From IMG/VR virus record IMGVR_UViG_3300013021_000003, positions 1-45,691 of that record: a stretch of DNA of 45,691 bases. One strand, given 5' to 3'. The position numbers and the translations under genes were made by a program. The notes under the pieces were generated by a model. It was not told the DNA's origin. It did no database searches and was given only the letters and a program-made list of their open reading frames with translations. Positions 13,130-22,221 of this stretch are shown here, in pieces. Every line of letters starts with the position of its first letter. Position 1 is the stretch's first letter. The stretch comes from a virus.

Positions 13130-15727
13130 TTAGTACCACCTTCCTTTAACTTGTACGCTAATTTCATAGTTATTAGTAGTAGAGTATGTTTCAGACAGCC
13201 TAAGTCTGATTCTATTAGTATATTCTAGTATTGAAATTGTAGATAGTGCTGAATTAACTGAGTTAGAACTGCTATCACTACTAACTGCTGATGTAACATG
13301 GATATAATCTCCACTAAAAATAGCGGGTAAAAAGTACTCTTGGTATGAGGTAGTATCTACAGCTATCCAGAGTACCATATCAAGTACCAGCTCACCATTT
13401 GGAAAAAAACTAACCTTCGCTTTCTTTATTCCAGGTTCACCTGTTTGACTACCTTCGCCGTCTAATTCTATCACTCTCACATTATCCATCTTCCACAATT
13501 TATCAAGCTGTTCCCCTACTTTTCCCGAAGCGTTAGGGTCTTTTAGTCTTGACTTGTGTTCAATGTTGTAGGTGTCTATTTCTCTTATAGGTGATAAGTT
13601 TCTAATATCTTCAAGGTAGAGTGGTCTGTGGACTTCAAAAGCGTCAACAAAAAGCACATAACTACCAGACGAAGAATTTTTATTGTCAGTTCTTCTAATT
13701 TTTATTGTGTGTTTACCAAAGGAAAGATTAGTATTTTCATAAGCGACTACTTGATAAGACCTTGCCCCATAGGTATCAACATTCGAAACTACATTCCCGT
13801 CAATACTTATTTCTACTATACCGTTAACATCATTTAGACGTGTAATAAATCTTATACCACCACCTATAAAATTAAATTCTACATAATCATCAAGTGTATT
13901 TGTTTCATAAGCACCTTTATTAGAGTTTGCTGTTTCTCCATTTGTGCCCCACCCACTACCAACGTACCTACACCCTTCATCACTTTCATATCTTACCCAG
14001 CCTTTTTCCTCTGCACTTGTTGGTCTTTTAGGTAGGTTAGCTGAACCTATTTCAGCAGGACTAGGCATAGGGTAGGCTTTTGCTAATGGTTGAGTGTCAG
14101 CAGGTAACTCTGGGGTTTCTGGTAGGTGTATATCGAAAGCGTCAATGAAAATTTCTGAAGCAGCTCCAGTAGTATTTCCAGTATTCCTTATTTTTAGCTC
14201 GTGATATCCAAAATCAAGTCCGTCAAAATCAAACCTATAATTACCGTTTAAATGTTCAGCGTAAGTATCAATATTCTGCTCACTACTACCATCTATACTT
14301 ACCCCTGCTATACCCATGTATTCTCCGTTTGATACTGTTTTCCATGTTACGCCTGTTCCTACAAATCCTATATAAAAAGCACTATCAGTTTTTCTTGTAT
14401 AAATATATCTTTCTTTACCTACACCTTTTAGTCTTTCCCATCCTGTAATGTAATCACCTGTAATTTCACTATTCCAAACATTAACTTTATCTTTTATCCA
14501 ATTTGGTATATCCTTTATATATTCAGCACTTACCAGTCCATCTTCTTCAACCCTAAATGCTTTCTTGCTATTTCCGTCTGTACCCTCTACTACACTTACA
14601 TTTCCTTCACTATCTAAAACTGTTAAATCACACCTACCAGTAGCAGGGGTATTATAACTTTGGGTATCAGCACTTACAGTTATTCTTTCACTATCAATAT
14701 ATCCTGCTCCTGCATTATTAGCTGAACTTCTGTCAGTACTTTGTACTACTTCAAAACCATAAATTTCGTAATTATCAGTAGTAGTTATTTCAATAGTGTG
14801 CTTACTATTAGTTAAACCACTTGCTAACTCTACTTTGAAGTAATCACTATAAATGTCAGCAGAAGAAATTGTAACTGCACTTATTGTTCCTCCATCTATA
14901 CTTACATCAAGACTTTTTAAACTACTATTTACTGCTGTTATTAAACTAACTACTGTACCTTCAAAATCAAAGCTTATTGTACTATTTGTTACAGTAACAT
15001 AATCAGTATTAAAGAAATGATTATCATAATTAATTCTTTTATCGTTATAGGGTATGAACTCTACTCCACCTTTTGGTTTAAGATTTCCTTCCTGTGCGTT
15101 CTCTGCTATAAAGTTTCTAAAACCCTCACTATTATAGTCTTTTAAATTCTGTACCTCGTCTCTCATTTCTATCTTTACTTGCTCGATTGAGTTCTCTTCT
15201 ATTGATAGTTCTATACTTCCACTTACAATGTTTCCTATTTCTAGGCTGTAGTCTCCTTCTTGAGTTGTTCCCAAATCAAACTGTGTCTGTTTTCTTCTTG
15301 AGGTTTCTTCGCCCACTCTCTCGTCTGTGATATTATTAGTCAGAACTGTTTCCTGCCTGTTTCCATACTTATAAATATCACTTGTTCCTGTTAGTTCCAC
15401 TTCTTCCCACAGGTTTAAGTAAACTGTATTCCCATCTGTTAAGTTACTTAACTGTAATGCTGTTATATTTATGATATTTCCATTTGCTGTTATTAGACTA
15501 TTATTGATATTTAATGTACCACTAGCATAGTCTACAGTTCCTTTTTCTAAAAAGCCTTCTCCTGCTATATTTCTTATGATTTTCTTATTTTCTTCATTCT
15601 GTATCTGTTGCATTTCGTTCAGTTCTACTTCTAGGACTGGTACGCCCTTACCAAATAGAACTCTTTCAAAACTATTCTCTTTGTCAAAGTCACTCTCTAA
15701 TGTAAAATCTGGATTGAATAATGGCAT
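13130..15727 (-). CDS. Tail fibre protein with three repeated lectin-like domains
   Basis: Likely host-recognition fibre (865 aa). The N-terminus (about 1-90; FERVLFGKGVPVLEVELNEMQ) resembles the baseplate-attachment start of fibre proteins in Bacillota myophages. Three related beta-sandwich segments follow, each with a V.I...SIDG core, a DTY or YSDYF turn, a G.H.I.I strand and an IDAFEVH-type end: about residues 240-330, 430-545 and 575-705. These resemble carbohydrate-binding jelly rolls. The last 150 residues are a different beta-rich domain ending in SVQVKGRWY. It follows the I-like baseplate protein, as expected. ATG 15727 has AGGAGGGG upstream at a longish spacing. Confidence 0.75.
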   Translation of the reverse strand: MPLFNPDFTLESDFDKENSFERVLFGKGVPVLEVELNEMQQIQNEENKKIIRNIAGEGFLEKGTVDYASGTLNINNSLITANGNIINITALQLSNLTDGNTVYLNLWEEVELTGTSDIYKYGNRQETVLTNNITDERVGEETSRRKQTQFDLGTTQEGDYSLEIGNIVSGSIELSIEENSIEQVKIEMRDEVQNLKDYNSEGFRNFIAENAQEGNLKPKGGVEFIPYNDKRINYDNHFFNTDYVTVTNSTISFDFEGTVVSLITAVNSSLKSLDVSIDGGTISAVTISSADIYSDYFKVELASGLTNSKHTIEITTTDNYEIYGFEVVQSTDRSSANNAGAGYIDSERITVSADTQSYNTPATGRCDLTVLDSEGNVSVVEGTDGNSKKAFRVEEDGLVSAEYIKDIPNWIKDKVNVWNSEITGDYITGWERLKGVGKERYIYTRKTDSAFYIGFVGTGVTWKTVSNGEYMGIAGVSIDGSSEQNIDTYAEHLNGNYRFDFDGLDFGYHELKIRNTGNTTGAASEIFIDAFDIHLPETPELPADTQPLAKAYPMPSPAEIGSANLPKRPTSAEEKGWVRYESDEGCRYVGSGWGTNGETANSNKGAYETNTLDDYVEFNFIGGGIRFITRLNDVNGIVEISIDGNVVSNVDTYGARSYQVVAYENTNLSFGKHTIKIRRTDNKNSSSGSYVLFVDAFEVHRPLYLEDIRNLSPIREIDTYNIEHKSRLKDPNASGKVGEQLDKLWKMDNVRVIELDGEGSQTGEPGIKKAKVSFFPNGELVLDMVLWIAVDTTSYQEYFLPAIFSGDYIHVTSAVSSDSSSNSVNSALSTISILEYTNRIRLRLSETYSTTNNYEISVQVKGRWY

Positions 15728-15746
15728 TTACTTATTTCCCCTCCTT

Positions 15747-16283
15747 TTATGCAAACTCTATAATTAGCGTTCTTTCAATAGTCATGTTATCTCTTTTCTC
15801 AATTACAGGGTGGTTTAAATGATTAACCATAAAACCACTATTTGCTGTACTTGTAGCGTCTCCACCAAAAAGCCCTAACTCTAACCATTTCCCATTACCA
15901 AATGTTTCTTCAAATTGCTTTACAATCTGTAATTTATTAGTTATACCTGCTACTACATTATCGTCTGCGTCTAAGAACTCTATATCCTCTGGGTTTACTG
16001 CTTTTCTATCAATCTCATTTACTAACTGTGTGTCTGTTACATTCCCACTCGGTGGTGCTGATGTATCCCAAACTGGGTCTCCTTCTCCTACTGCCCAATA
16101 AGTTATACCTTCCATTGTTCCATCTTTACCCGACATTAATACTGCAATTAGATTATTAATATCACTTACTATTACATTGTGTCTAAAACCTGTGTCCTCT
16201 ACTAACTCTCCATCAACAAAAATTCTATCTCTTATCTTACCTATCGTTTTTCCTTTTTTCTCTTCTTTTAGTTTTTTACTCAC
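15747..16283 (-). CDS. Tail/baseplate protein, possible fibre connector (178 aa)
   Basis: The GTG start at 16283 is supported by AGGAGGGTAAAGA. After a lysine-rich start, the body has short strands and loops: VEDTGFRHNVIVSDINNLIAVLM, then YWAVGEGDPVWD, then IVKQFEETFGNGKWLELGLFGG. This pattern is seen in small fibre-base proteins that come between tail protein I and the fibre. The C-terminal strand ERTLIIEFA ends the protein. I infer a connector role from position. Confidence 0.6.
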   Translation of the reverse strand: MSKKLKEEKKGKTIGKIRDRIFVDGELVEDTGFRHNVIVSDINNLIAVLMSGKDGTMEGITYWAVGEGDPVWDTSAPPSGNVTDTQLVNEIDRKAVNPEDIEFLDADDNVVAGITNKLQIVKQFEETFGNGKWLELGLFGGDATSTANSGFMVNHLNHPVIEKRDNMTIERTLIIEFA

Positions 16284-16297
16284 TCTTTACCCTCCTT

Positions 16298-17251
16298 TTA
16301 ATAGCTTAATGCCTCTGTAGTCCTATTAATCATGCTATAATCGTTTTCTCCATTTGTCAGCGATTTTTCTGTATTCGTCATAAACCACCTACTTACTACT
16401 GAGTCTGAATTATCGGTATTCTCACTACTATTAATCTCTTCATTACTTATATTTAAAGCGTAAATCTGTCTCAGACTTGAGTTATCATTTCTTACCTCAC
16501 TATATCTGCCAAAGAACTTATCTGAGGCTAGTTTATCAGTTGAAGTAAATATCTTTTCTCCCTTAAGTATTGCCTCATTCAATAGTCTGTCATTTTCATT
16601 TGTAATTAATGACCCATCATAAGCACTTACACTTGCACTTGCTCTTTTTTCTGTATTATGCAACTGTACTAAAATTATCTCTTTGTCTATATCCTCTGAC
16701 CTTCCTCGTCTTACCTCTGTATTTTTAAAGTTAAGTAATACCTGTAATACTACTTGATAAGGTAAGAACTGATTTACTAAGTGATACATTAGTTCGTTTA
16801 GTTTAGGTACACTCAACTCCTGTTCCAAGTAGTTTTCGCTTAATATAAACAGTCTTAGCAGTATTTCACTATCTCCTGTTGCACTCGGTGTCTCCTCTAT
16901 CTCTACTTCATATCTTGCTAACTCTCTACTGATATATTTTACTACTGCATTTGTTCCCTTCATCTTATAGAGCCTACCTATATCTTTGAGCAACCTTCTC
17001 AAGAATTTATCTGGGTATCTCTGGTCATATTCAAAGCCTAACATTCTACTCCAAAATGGAAGGAACTCACTAGGGCATCTTTCTATATCTATTACATCTT
17101 CTAATCCGTCTATCTCCTCTTTTATTTTCTGTAGTCCACCCTCATCAAGTGACTGCAAATATCTATATAATTGTTTCTCATTTTTATCATCTTCTTCTCT
17201 GTAAACTTCTGGCAGAACATCATAATAAAGGTAGTCTAGTAACTTACTCAT
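16298..17251 (-). CDS. Baseplate wedge protein, P2 gpI-like
   Basis: The first 170 residues resemble phage tail protein I: LLDYLYYDVLPEVYREED, FLPFWSRMLGFEYDQRYPDKFLRRLLKDIGRLYKMKGT, then ISRELARYEVEIEE. It would join gpJ in the baseplate wedge and hold the fibre. The C-terminal 130 residues are polar (Asn, Ser rich) without clear motif, which may be the fibre attachment region. ATG 17251 overlaps the stop of the J gene (TAATG), so the two are made in step. Confidence 0.8.
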   Translation of the reverse strand: MSKLLDYLYYDVLPEVYREEDDKNEKQLYRYLQSLDEGGLQKIKEEIDGLEDVIDIERCPSEFLPFWSRMLGFEYDQRYPDKFLRRLLKDIGRLYKMKGTNAVVKYISRELARYEVEIEETPSATGDSEILLRLFILSENYLEQELSVPKLNELMYHLVNQFLPYQVVLQVLLNFKNTEVRRGRSEDIDKEIILVQLHNTEKRASASVSAYDGSLITNENDRLLNEAILKGEKIFTSTDKLASDKFFGRYSEVRNDNSSLRQIYALNISNEEINSSENTDNSDSVVSRWFMTNTEKSLTNGENDYSMINRTTEALSY

Positions 17252-18684
17252 TATACTAAGCCACCTTCCATAGTCAGATTACTTGTACCCAGTCTTACGA
17301 TTTCTGTATCGTCTATATCTGGGTTTGCATTAACTGTTGACACATCTACTGCTCTTACTCCTGTTAGTTTCATAATTTCACTTGATAAATCTGACTCTAT
17401 AAAGTCTTCACCAAAACCCTTATTACCTAATTCAAAGTATTCGTCTATTAACTCTTCTACTACACTCTGTACTGGCTCTTGCTCATAATTATCTAAAACT
17501 CTTACATACACATTTATATCTATGCTCACATATACTGGGTCTTTCACATAGAGTGAGTATCCTATCAATGCCTTACTGTCTATCTCTTCATGGATATAGT
17601 CTCTTTTATCCTCTGTCAGAGTTTCTGCACCATAAGGTAGTACATGTAAATCTATATCTCTAAACTCTGTTCCCTCTACACAAGAGGCTAGTCTTACCTC
17701 ATTCATTTGAATTGCCTCGTCTTCATAATCGCTTAATTTTACTACTCTGTTTTGAGTTCTCATACTTGCAGGTGCATTAATGCCTAGTTCCTCTACTGTC
17801 TCTCCGTCAATTCCTAATTTATATGGCTCTTGTGGATTAAATGTTTCTTTTACAAAACTAGGTTTTGAAGGCATTTTAGTTATAGTGTTTACTCCTACAT
17901 TACCCTGTTGTCCTCCACCTACTCTGTAATTTGCTAAGATTGGGTGTCTACTTTTAGCAGGTATCTTGCCCGATAGTCCAGAGCCAAACTCAATCCTTAT
18001 CTTACCATTTTCTTCTTCCTGTAATCTGTAAACTTCTGAGTCTGAGTTCATATTAATAAAAGAGTCTACCTGTTCCCATCTCTTATATCCATAACCTTCA
18101 TTAACATATACTTCCACACTATCTGATACTACAGGTGTTCTATCTAATTCAAACTTCTGATATGGACTTCCATCACTTGTTCCTAGTTCTTCTTCACTTA
18201 CGCTTTCTCCCTGTATAATAGGCACTTCATGTATATAGTTCCCATCTACATCTGTTTCTAGCCCTGTTTCTCCCTCTGGTATGGTTAAATCTTCTTTTAA
18301 CTCGAACACTATTTTTTCTTCACCAGAACTTGGGTCTGTTGCTATCTTAGTTCCCCTTTCTACTATAACTTCTTCACTCTGTGGCTCTATTTCAAAAACC
18401 TGCATAAACTCTGTTGACTCTCTACTTCTACTATCATAGCCTAAGTAACTTGTTAGCTTTAAAGCATTTTGTTTCTCGTACAGGGTTTCTAAAAATATCT
18501 CGTTTGCTGTCCTATCATTATAATAACTTAGTGCGTCTAATGCTTTTGCTAAAGCCTCTATTAATACTATTCCTGCGTCTGACTCTGAATGGTCTGTGTA
18601 CTCTGGCATATTCTGTTTTAAATGGTCTATCATCATATTCCTAAAGCCTTCGTAATCTCTATTTGTGTAATCTATTTTAGCCAA
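17251..18684 (-). CDS. Baseplate J-like wedge protein
   Basis: A 477-aa protein with the layout of baseplate J (gp6-like): N-terminal YTNRDYEGFRNMMIDHLKQ and the SDAGIVLIEALAKALDALSYYNDRTANE helix pair (about residues 40-70), a beta-rich centre, IRIEFGSGLSGKIPAKS in the second third, and a C-terminal part with RLASCVEGTEFRDIDLHVLP. It forms the wedge ring around the hub and transmits the signal for sheath contraction. Directly upstream is the gp25-like gene and downstream gpI, the standard order. Confidence 0.88.
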   Translation of the reverse strand: MAKIDYTNRDYEGFRNMMIDHLKQNMPEYTDHSESDAGIVLIEALAKALDALSYYNDRTANEIFLETLYEKQNALKLTSYLGYDSRSRESTEFMQVFEIEPQSEEVIVERGTKIATDPSSGEEKIVFELKEDLTIPEGETGLETDVDGNYIHEVPIIQGESVSEEELGTSDGSPYQKFELDRTPVVSDSVEVYVNEGYGYKRWEQVDSFINMNSDSEVYRLQEEENGKIRIEFGSGLSGKIPAKSRHPILANYRVGGGQQGNVGVNTITKMPSKPSFVKETFNPQEPYKLGIDGETVEELGINAPASMRTQNRVVKLSDYEDEAIQMNEVRLASCVEGTEFRDIDLHVLPYGAETLTEDKRDYIHEEIDSKALIGYSLYVKDPVYVSIDINVYVRVLDNYEQEPVQSVVEELIDEYFELGNKGFGEDFIESDLSSEIMKLTGVRAVDVSTVNANPDIDDTEIVRLGTSNLTMEGGLV

Positions 18685-19086
18685 TTATCTCTCCCTCCCT
18701 CCTATATAAAACTCTGATGTTTTAGACACATTGTACTTCTCTACAAAGTAGTTTATCTTTGCGTAGATTTTATTGCCTTCTCCATAAACTTCAATGTCAC
18801 TTCTATCTACCCTTATTCTATCTTCAAACCTATCTAGTGCCTCTTTAATCTGATACCTAATCATATTGTGTGTTGGTGGACTATTTGACTCAAATATTTG
18901 TGTATCTAAATCAGAGCCAAAGTACTCTTCCATCACTCTTTCCCCAACTCTTGTTCTTAAAATTTGTTCCATGCTTTCTTCAATGTGTGACACATCATTC
19001 CTACTAGTAGAGGACATAACCACTCCTCCTCTACCTCCTATTCTAAAAGGAAAACTTATTCCCTTATATCCTTTTGCTTTAGCCAT
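18685..19086 (-). CDS. Baseplate wedge protein, gp25/gpW-like
   Basis: The 133-aa product carries the gp25 signature: GISFPFRIGGRGGVVMSS at the N-terminus and HIEESMEQILRTRVGERVMEEYFGSDL (about residues 35-60), including the conserved Glu-Arg pair of T4 gp25. In contractile tails this protein starts sheath polymerisation at the baseplate. It ends one base before the J gene. ATG 19086 follows AAGGTGGTGAATT. Confidence 0.88.
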   Translation of the reverse strand: MAKAKGYKGISFPFRIGGRGGVVMSSTSRNDVSHIEESMEQILRTRVGERVMEEYFGSDLDTQIFESNSPPTHNMIRYQIKEALDRFEDRIRVDRSDIEVYGEGNKIYAKINYFVEKYNVSKTSEFYIGGRER

Positions 19087-19097
19087 AATTCACCACC

Positions 19098-19598
19098 TTA
19101 TAATGTACTTTCTAAGTTACTCACAACTTCATTCTTCACCCCACTATTTACACTACTCAATTCTGTCTTAACTTTATCTGCTACATCTCTACTTCCTGTT
19201 AGAACATTTACTTGTCCTATCAGCCTCTTTTCACTACCCTGTTCTACATAACTAACCCCATCTGTGAATGACAGTGTTCCTAAAATTAATTGTTTTACGC
19301 TATCATCTACTGATTGAATAGTTATCTCTGCTATATCACTCTCTGCTATACTTATATTCCATTGAAGGTTTACCTGTTCTGTTTCTCCTGCCTCAAATTC
19401 TTCTGTCAAAGGACTGCCCAGTTCATCAGTTGAAGGTGATATTATTACACTATCTACTACTGTTCCACTAAAGTTAAGTAACTCTATCTCTACATCTTGC
19501 AAGTTCTCTGTTCCAGTATTTGTAACTTCTACATCTACACTTAAAGGCTCTCCTTCTAATACTACCTTATTAATATTCAATATATTTACTTCTATCAT
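19098..19598 (-). CDS. Baseplate protein with CARDB-like beta domain (166 aa)
   Basis: Residues 1-100 look like an immunoglobulin-type CARDB/BACON fold: VLEGEPLSVDVEVTNTGTENLQDVEIELLNF, a strand pattern typical of cell-adhesion-related beta domains, then EEFEAGETEQVNLQWNI. The C-terminal part is helical (ADKVKTELSSVNSGVKNEV). It sits between the PAAR tip and gp25 genes, so a structural role in the baseplate is likely, but I know no standard homologue there. Confidence 0.6.
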   Translation of the reverse strand: MIEVNILNINKVVLEGEPLSVDVEVTNTGTENLQDVEIELLNFSGTVVDSVIISPSTDELGSPLTEEFEAGETEQVNLQWNISIAESDIAEITIQSVDDSVKQLILGTLSFTDGVSYVEQGSEKRLIGQVNVLTGSRDVADKVKTELSSVNSGVKNEVVSNLESTL

Positions 19599-19610
19599 TT
19601 TCTATTCCTC

Positions 19611-19922
19611 CTAATTAGTTATTACATTTCCAGACGCAGTTACAGTTGTTCCTACTCCTGCTGGATAAACTACTATATCTCCTAATCTGTGGTGTGGTAG
19701 TCCCTCTGCAAACACATTACCTGACCCTGTCGAACATATGCCTGTACCACAATGAGGGCAGTTATGAGTTACTGGGTCGCTTATTCTTGCTGTAGGCAAT
19801 CCATTTGTTAGAACACTTCCTGCACCTGCAACTATAATTCCTACTACATTGTGAGGACAACAACTAGCCCCATGGTCGCATATACCTATATGAATATCAC
19901 TTAGTCTTGCTGTACCTGGCAT
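19611..19922 (-). CDS. PAAR-repeat spike tip protein
   Basis: A 103-aa PAAR-type protein that would cap the central spike and pierce the host envelope. The pattern is clear: PGTARLSDIHIGICDHG, GAGSVLTNGLPTARISDPVTHNC, then GSGNVFAEGLPHHRLGDIV. His and Cys residues (ICDHGASCCPH, HNCPHCG) provide the metal site that sharpens the tip. ATG 19922 follows AGGAGTGAACTAAT. It is just downstream of the gp5-like spike gene, its natural partner. Confidence 0.88.
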   Translation of the reverse strand: MPGTARLSDIHIGICDHGASCCPHNVVGIIVAGAGSVLTNGLPTARISDPVTHNCPHCGTGICSTGSGNVFAEGLPHHRLGDIVVYPAGVGTTVTASGNVITN

Positions 19923-19934
19923 ATTAGTTCACTC

Positions 19935-20501
19935 CTAATTTAGCTTAATACTACCTGCACTTACTGTTACTGTACTTGCTGTTACTGTTACTGCACTACC
20001 CACACTTATTGTTAAGCTATTGCTCTCTGTATCAAACTCTATTTTATTACCCTTATTATCCTCTATTTCTATCTTATTCTGCCCATCAGCGTCATCAAAC
20101 TTCATTCTATGCCCAGAAGATGTTATTAGTTCTACATACTCTTTTCCTTCTCCATCATAATAAGTAATCTCGTGTCCACTCTCTGTTTTCATTCTTCTAT
20201 ATCTATCTATTTCTTCGTATTCACTCTCCTTAATAGGCGTATTATTTGGAGTCCACCATTGACCTGTTACTATTGGTTTCTCTGGGTCTCCTCCTTCAAA
20301 CTCTACCCAAACTATTTCGTTTACTCTAGGTATCCTTATACTTCCACCTTTATCAAAAGCATATGGTATGTGCATTACTGCCCAGTTACTTTCATAATCG
20401 CCTAAAACCTTTGGACAATGTAATTTTAATCTTCCCATTTTCTCTGGGTCTTGATTGTCTATAACTTTTGCTCTGTATTTACCAAAATACTTTTTCTTCA
20501 T
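19935..20501 (-). CDS. Baseplate central spike, gp5/VgrG OB-fold type
   Basis: Forms the trimeric spike under the tail tube (188 aa). Residues 1-85 match the gp5/VgrG OB-fold: GKYRAKVIDNQDPEKMGRLKL, ALMHIPYA-like segment (WAVMHIPYAFDKGGS), then IVWVEFEGGDPEKPIVTGQW. The C-terminal third is a repetitive beta-helix (IELITSSGHRMKFDD-type repeats, then VTVTASTVTVSAG), the needle that carries the PAAR tip encoded next. No lysozyme domain is inserted, unlike T4 gp5. ATG 20501. Confidence 0.85.
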   Translation of the reverse strand: MKKKYFGKYRAKVIDNQDPEKMGRLKLHCPKVLGDYESNWAVMHIPYAFDKGGSIRIPRVNEIVWVEFEGGDPEKPIVTGQWWTPNNTPIKESEYEEIDRYRRMKTESGHEITYYDGEGKEYVELITSSGHRMKFDDADGQNKIEIEDNKGNKIEFDTESNSLTISVGSAVTVTASTVTVSAGSIKLN

Positions 20502-20513
20502 TAAGTCTACCTC

Positions 20514-21104
20514 CTACTCTGGTATAATTAGAGTTCTTCCTATGTCCAGTTTATCTACCTCTGATTTTGCTATACCATTTGCATTTGCTATTTTCTCCCA
20601 TTTAGAGCCTGTTCCATAGTACTTTTTAGATAAAGCCCATAAGGTATCTCCTTTACTTACTCTGTGTTCTTTGTTATTTACCTTTGGCTCTTCTTTCTCT
20701 GGTCTATTATCGTCTCCCTGTTCTTCCCCTTCTAAGTTATCTTTGAAACCTGTTTTACTAAAAGTTGCTACCTGTTTATATCCTGCTCTTGTAAATCTGT
20801 TTTCTATTTTCTCTGTAAAATATCTTCCCGATAGTACTTCTCCTAGTCCATAAATCCCTGCTGTCTTTTTTGCTATTCTATTTGGGTCTGGTATCAATTC
20901 TGCACTACCTTTACACACATTCTGCTCTATCTCTCTATAATCTTTTTCTGCCTCTGATTTCGTTTTCGTAGTATCTTTATCATCTGTTTCTTCTACAGGG
21001 TTTTCCTCTGTATTATCTTCTTCATCTGCTCTTCCTCTTCTTCCATCATCTTCATCTGTAGTTATGACTTTCCAATCATCACCTCGTCTGTGTTCTATTT
21101 CCAA
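20514..21104 (-). CDS. LysM-containing baseplate hub part (196 aa)
   Basis: The N-terminal 60 residues are acidic and low-complexity. Residues 70-125 (ELIPDPNRIAKKTAGIYGLG, VLSGRYFTEKIENRFTRAGYKQVATFSKTGF) look like the C-terminal end of gpD/gp27-type hub proteins. Residues 145-196 are a LysM domain (HRVSKGDTLWALSKKYYGTG, then LIIPE). So the hub seems divided between this gene and the preceding 274-aa gene. The start is TTG 21104, eight bases after AGAGGAG. Its opening (EHRRGDDW) resembles the end of the preceding protein (KHEGGDDW). Confidence 0.7.
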   Translation of the reverse strand: MEIEHRRGDDWKVITTDEDDGRRGRADEEDNTEENPVEETDDKDTTKTKSEAEKDYREIEQNVCKGSAELIPDPNRIAKKTAGIYGLGEVLSGRYFTEKIENRFTRAGYKQVATFSKTGFKDNLEGEEQGDDNRPEKEEPKVNNKEHRVSKGDTLWALSKKYYGTGSKWEKIANANGIAKSEVDKLDIGRTLIIPE

Positions 21105-21109
21105 TTAAA

Positions 21110-21934
21110 TCACTCCTCTACCTCTGACCAATCGTCTCCACCCTCATGCTTAATCTTTTTAGAACTAGTATTTATCTTATCTCCTTGACTATCTATATTA
21201 GAGTCATTACTAGCCTCTCCCTTATCTACCTCTTTATCTTTGAGGTTTATATCTGACTTTTCTATCTGTTCTTTTTTGATTTCCTTATTTATTCTAGGGT
21301 TAAAGCTAATTAAACTAAAATCTCCTTCTCTATAGTACACTTCAAATTGTGGTGTATCTAGCAATTTTTTCTTTTCAAAATAAAAGGTATCTCCTAGCAT
21401 ATAAGCCAAGTAATCGTCTTCCAACATATCGTCTGCTATTTCCTGTATAAAGGCTATATCGGTCTTATCACTCTGAGCAATATTATCTTTTACTTCTGAG
21501 GTTTCCTCTATCTCTGTCTTAAAACCATATTCCTTAACTATATCTTCTACTACCTCTGAGTATTTCATATCAGTCCATGTTCTCTTTTTCTTCTTCCTGT
21601 TCATTAAGTGAGTATTATCCATACATTGAACTATTACTGTTGGACTACCATTCTGTGGGAAGTTTACATCAATTACACTAATGTAACCATCAAACTGAAT
21701 TTCGTCTCCTTCCCAACCACCTTCAAAATGCACTTTCTTTTCTTCCATGAACATTGGGTCGTTTATAAATTTATAATCTGAGTCCACTATTGTAATTCTC
21801 ACTAAGTCTGACCCATGAGCCTTATCAGTATGTTTTATCTCATCAACTAAAGACATGTAATACTCTGACAATTCTTCTCCACCTATTGCTATACTACAAT
21901 TCTGTGATAGTGTATAATCTTCTTCTCTAGCCAT
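21110..21934 (-). CDS. Baseplate hub protein, gpD/gp27-like N-terminal part
   Basis: The 274-aa product has the hub layout: a beta-rich start with YYMSLVDEIKHTDKAHGSDLVRITIVD, then GGWEGDEIQFDGYISVIDVNFP and VIVQCMDNTHLMNRKKKKRTW, then the YSEVVEDIVKEYGFKTEIE helix and TDIAFIQEIADDMLEDDYLAYMLGD. It would form the hub around the spike. The last 60 residues are charged linker. A full hub usually has a further domain, which here appears to be in the next gene. ATG 21934 overlaps the upstream gene. Confidence 0.78.
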   Translation of the reverse strand: MAREEDYTLSQNCSIAIGGEELSEYYMSLVDEIKHTDKAHGSDLVRITIVDSDYKFINDPMFMEEKKVHFEGGWEGDEIQFDGYISVIDVNFPQNGSPTVIVQCMDNTHLMNRKKKKRTWTDMKYSEVVEDIVKEYGFKTEIEETSEVKDNIAQSDKTDIAFIQEIADDMLEDDYLAYMLGDTFYFEKKKLLDTPQFEVYYREGDFSLISFNPRINKEIKKEQIEKSDINLKDKEVDKGEASNDSNIDSQGDKINTSSKKIKHEGGDDWSEVEE

Positions 21935-22220
21935 TCAGCTTCCTCCTAACTGCCTTTAAAGTTGGTATGGCTATTTCTGTACCATAAGGTATTTCAAATT
22001 CAAACTTATACTCTGGGTTTGAGTCCATTATTACCCACCATAATTGACTATCTCTATAATATCTTTTTGCTAAAAGTCCTAATGTCTCTCCCTCTCTATA
22101 TAAATGATATATTAAATCGTCTTCATTAAACCTTAATCTTTCTCTCATTTTTATATACTCTTTTTCTCCATCATGTCCAATTTCACTTGTAGTATATCTT
22201 GAGTTCTTATATATAGGCAT
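21927..22220 (-). CDS. LysM/gpX-like tail protein
   Basis: A 97-aa protein whose second half is a LysM-like motif (IYHLYREGETLGLLAKRYYRDSQLWWVIMDSNP, then YGTEIAIPTL), typical of gpX-like proteins between the tape measure and hub genes. It helps join tube and baseplate. ATG 22220 has AGGAGGTATAAA in front, and the gene ends inside the start of the hub gene. Confidence 0.8.
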   Translation of the reverse strand: MPIYKNSRYTTSEIGHDGEKEYIKMRERLRFNEDDLIYHLYREGETLGLLAKRYYRDSQLWWVIMDSNPEYKFEFEIPYGTEIAIPTLKAVRRKLNG

Positions 22221-22221
22221 T

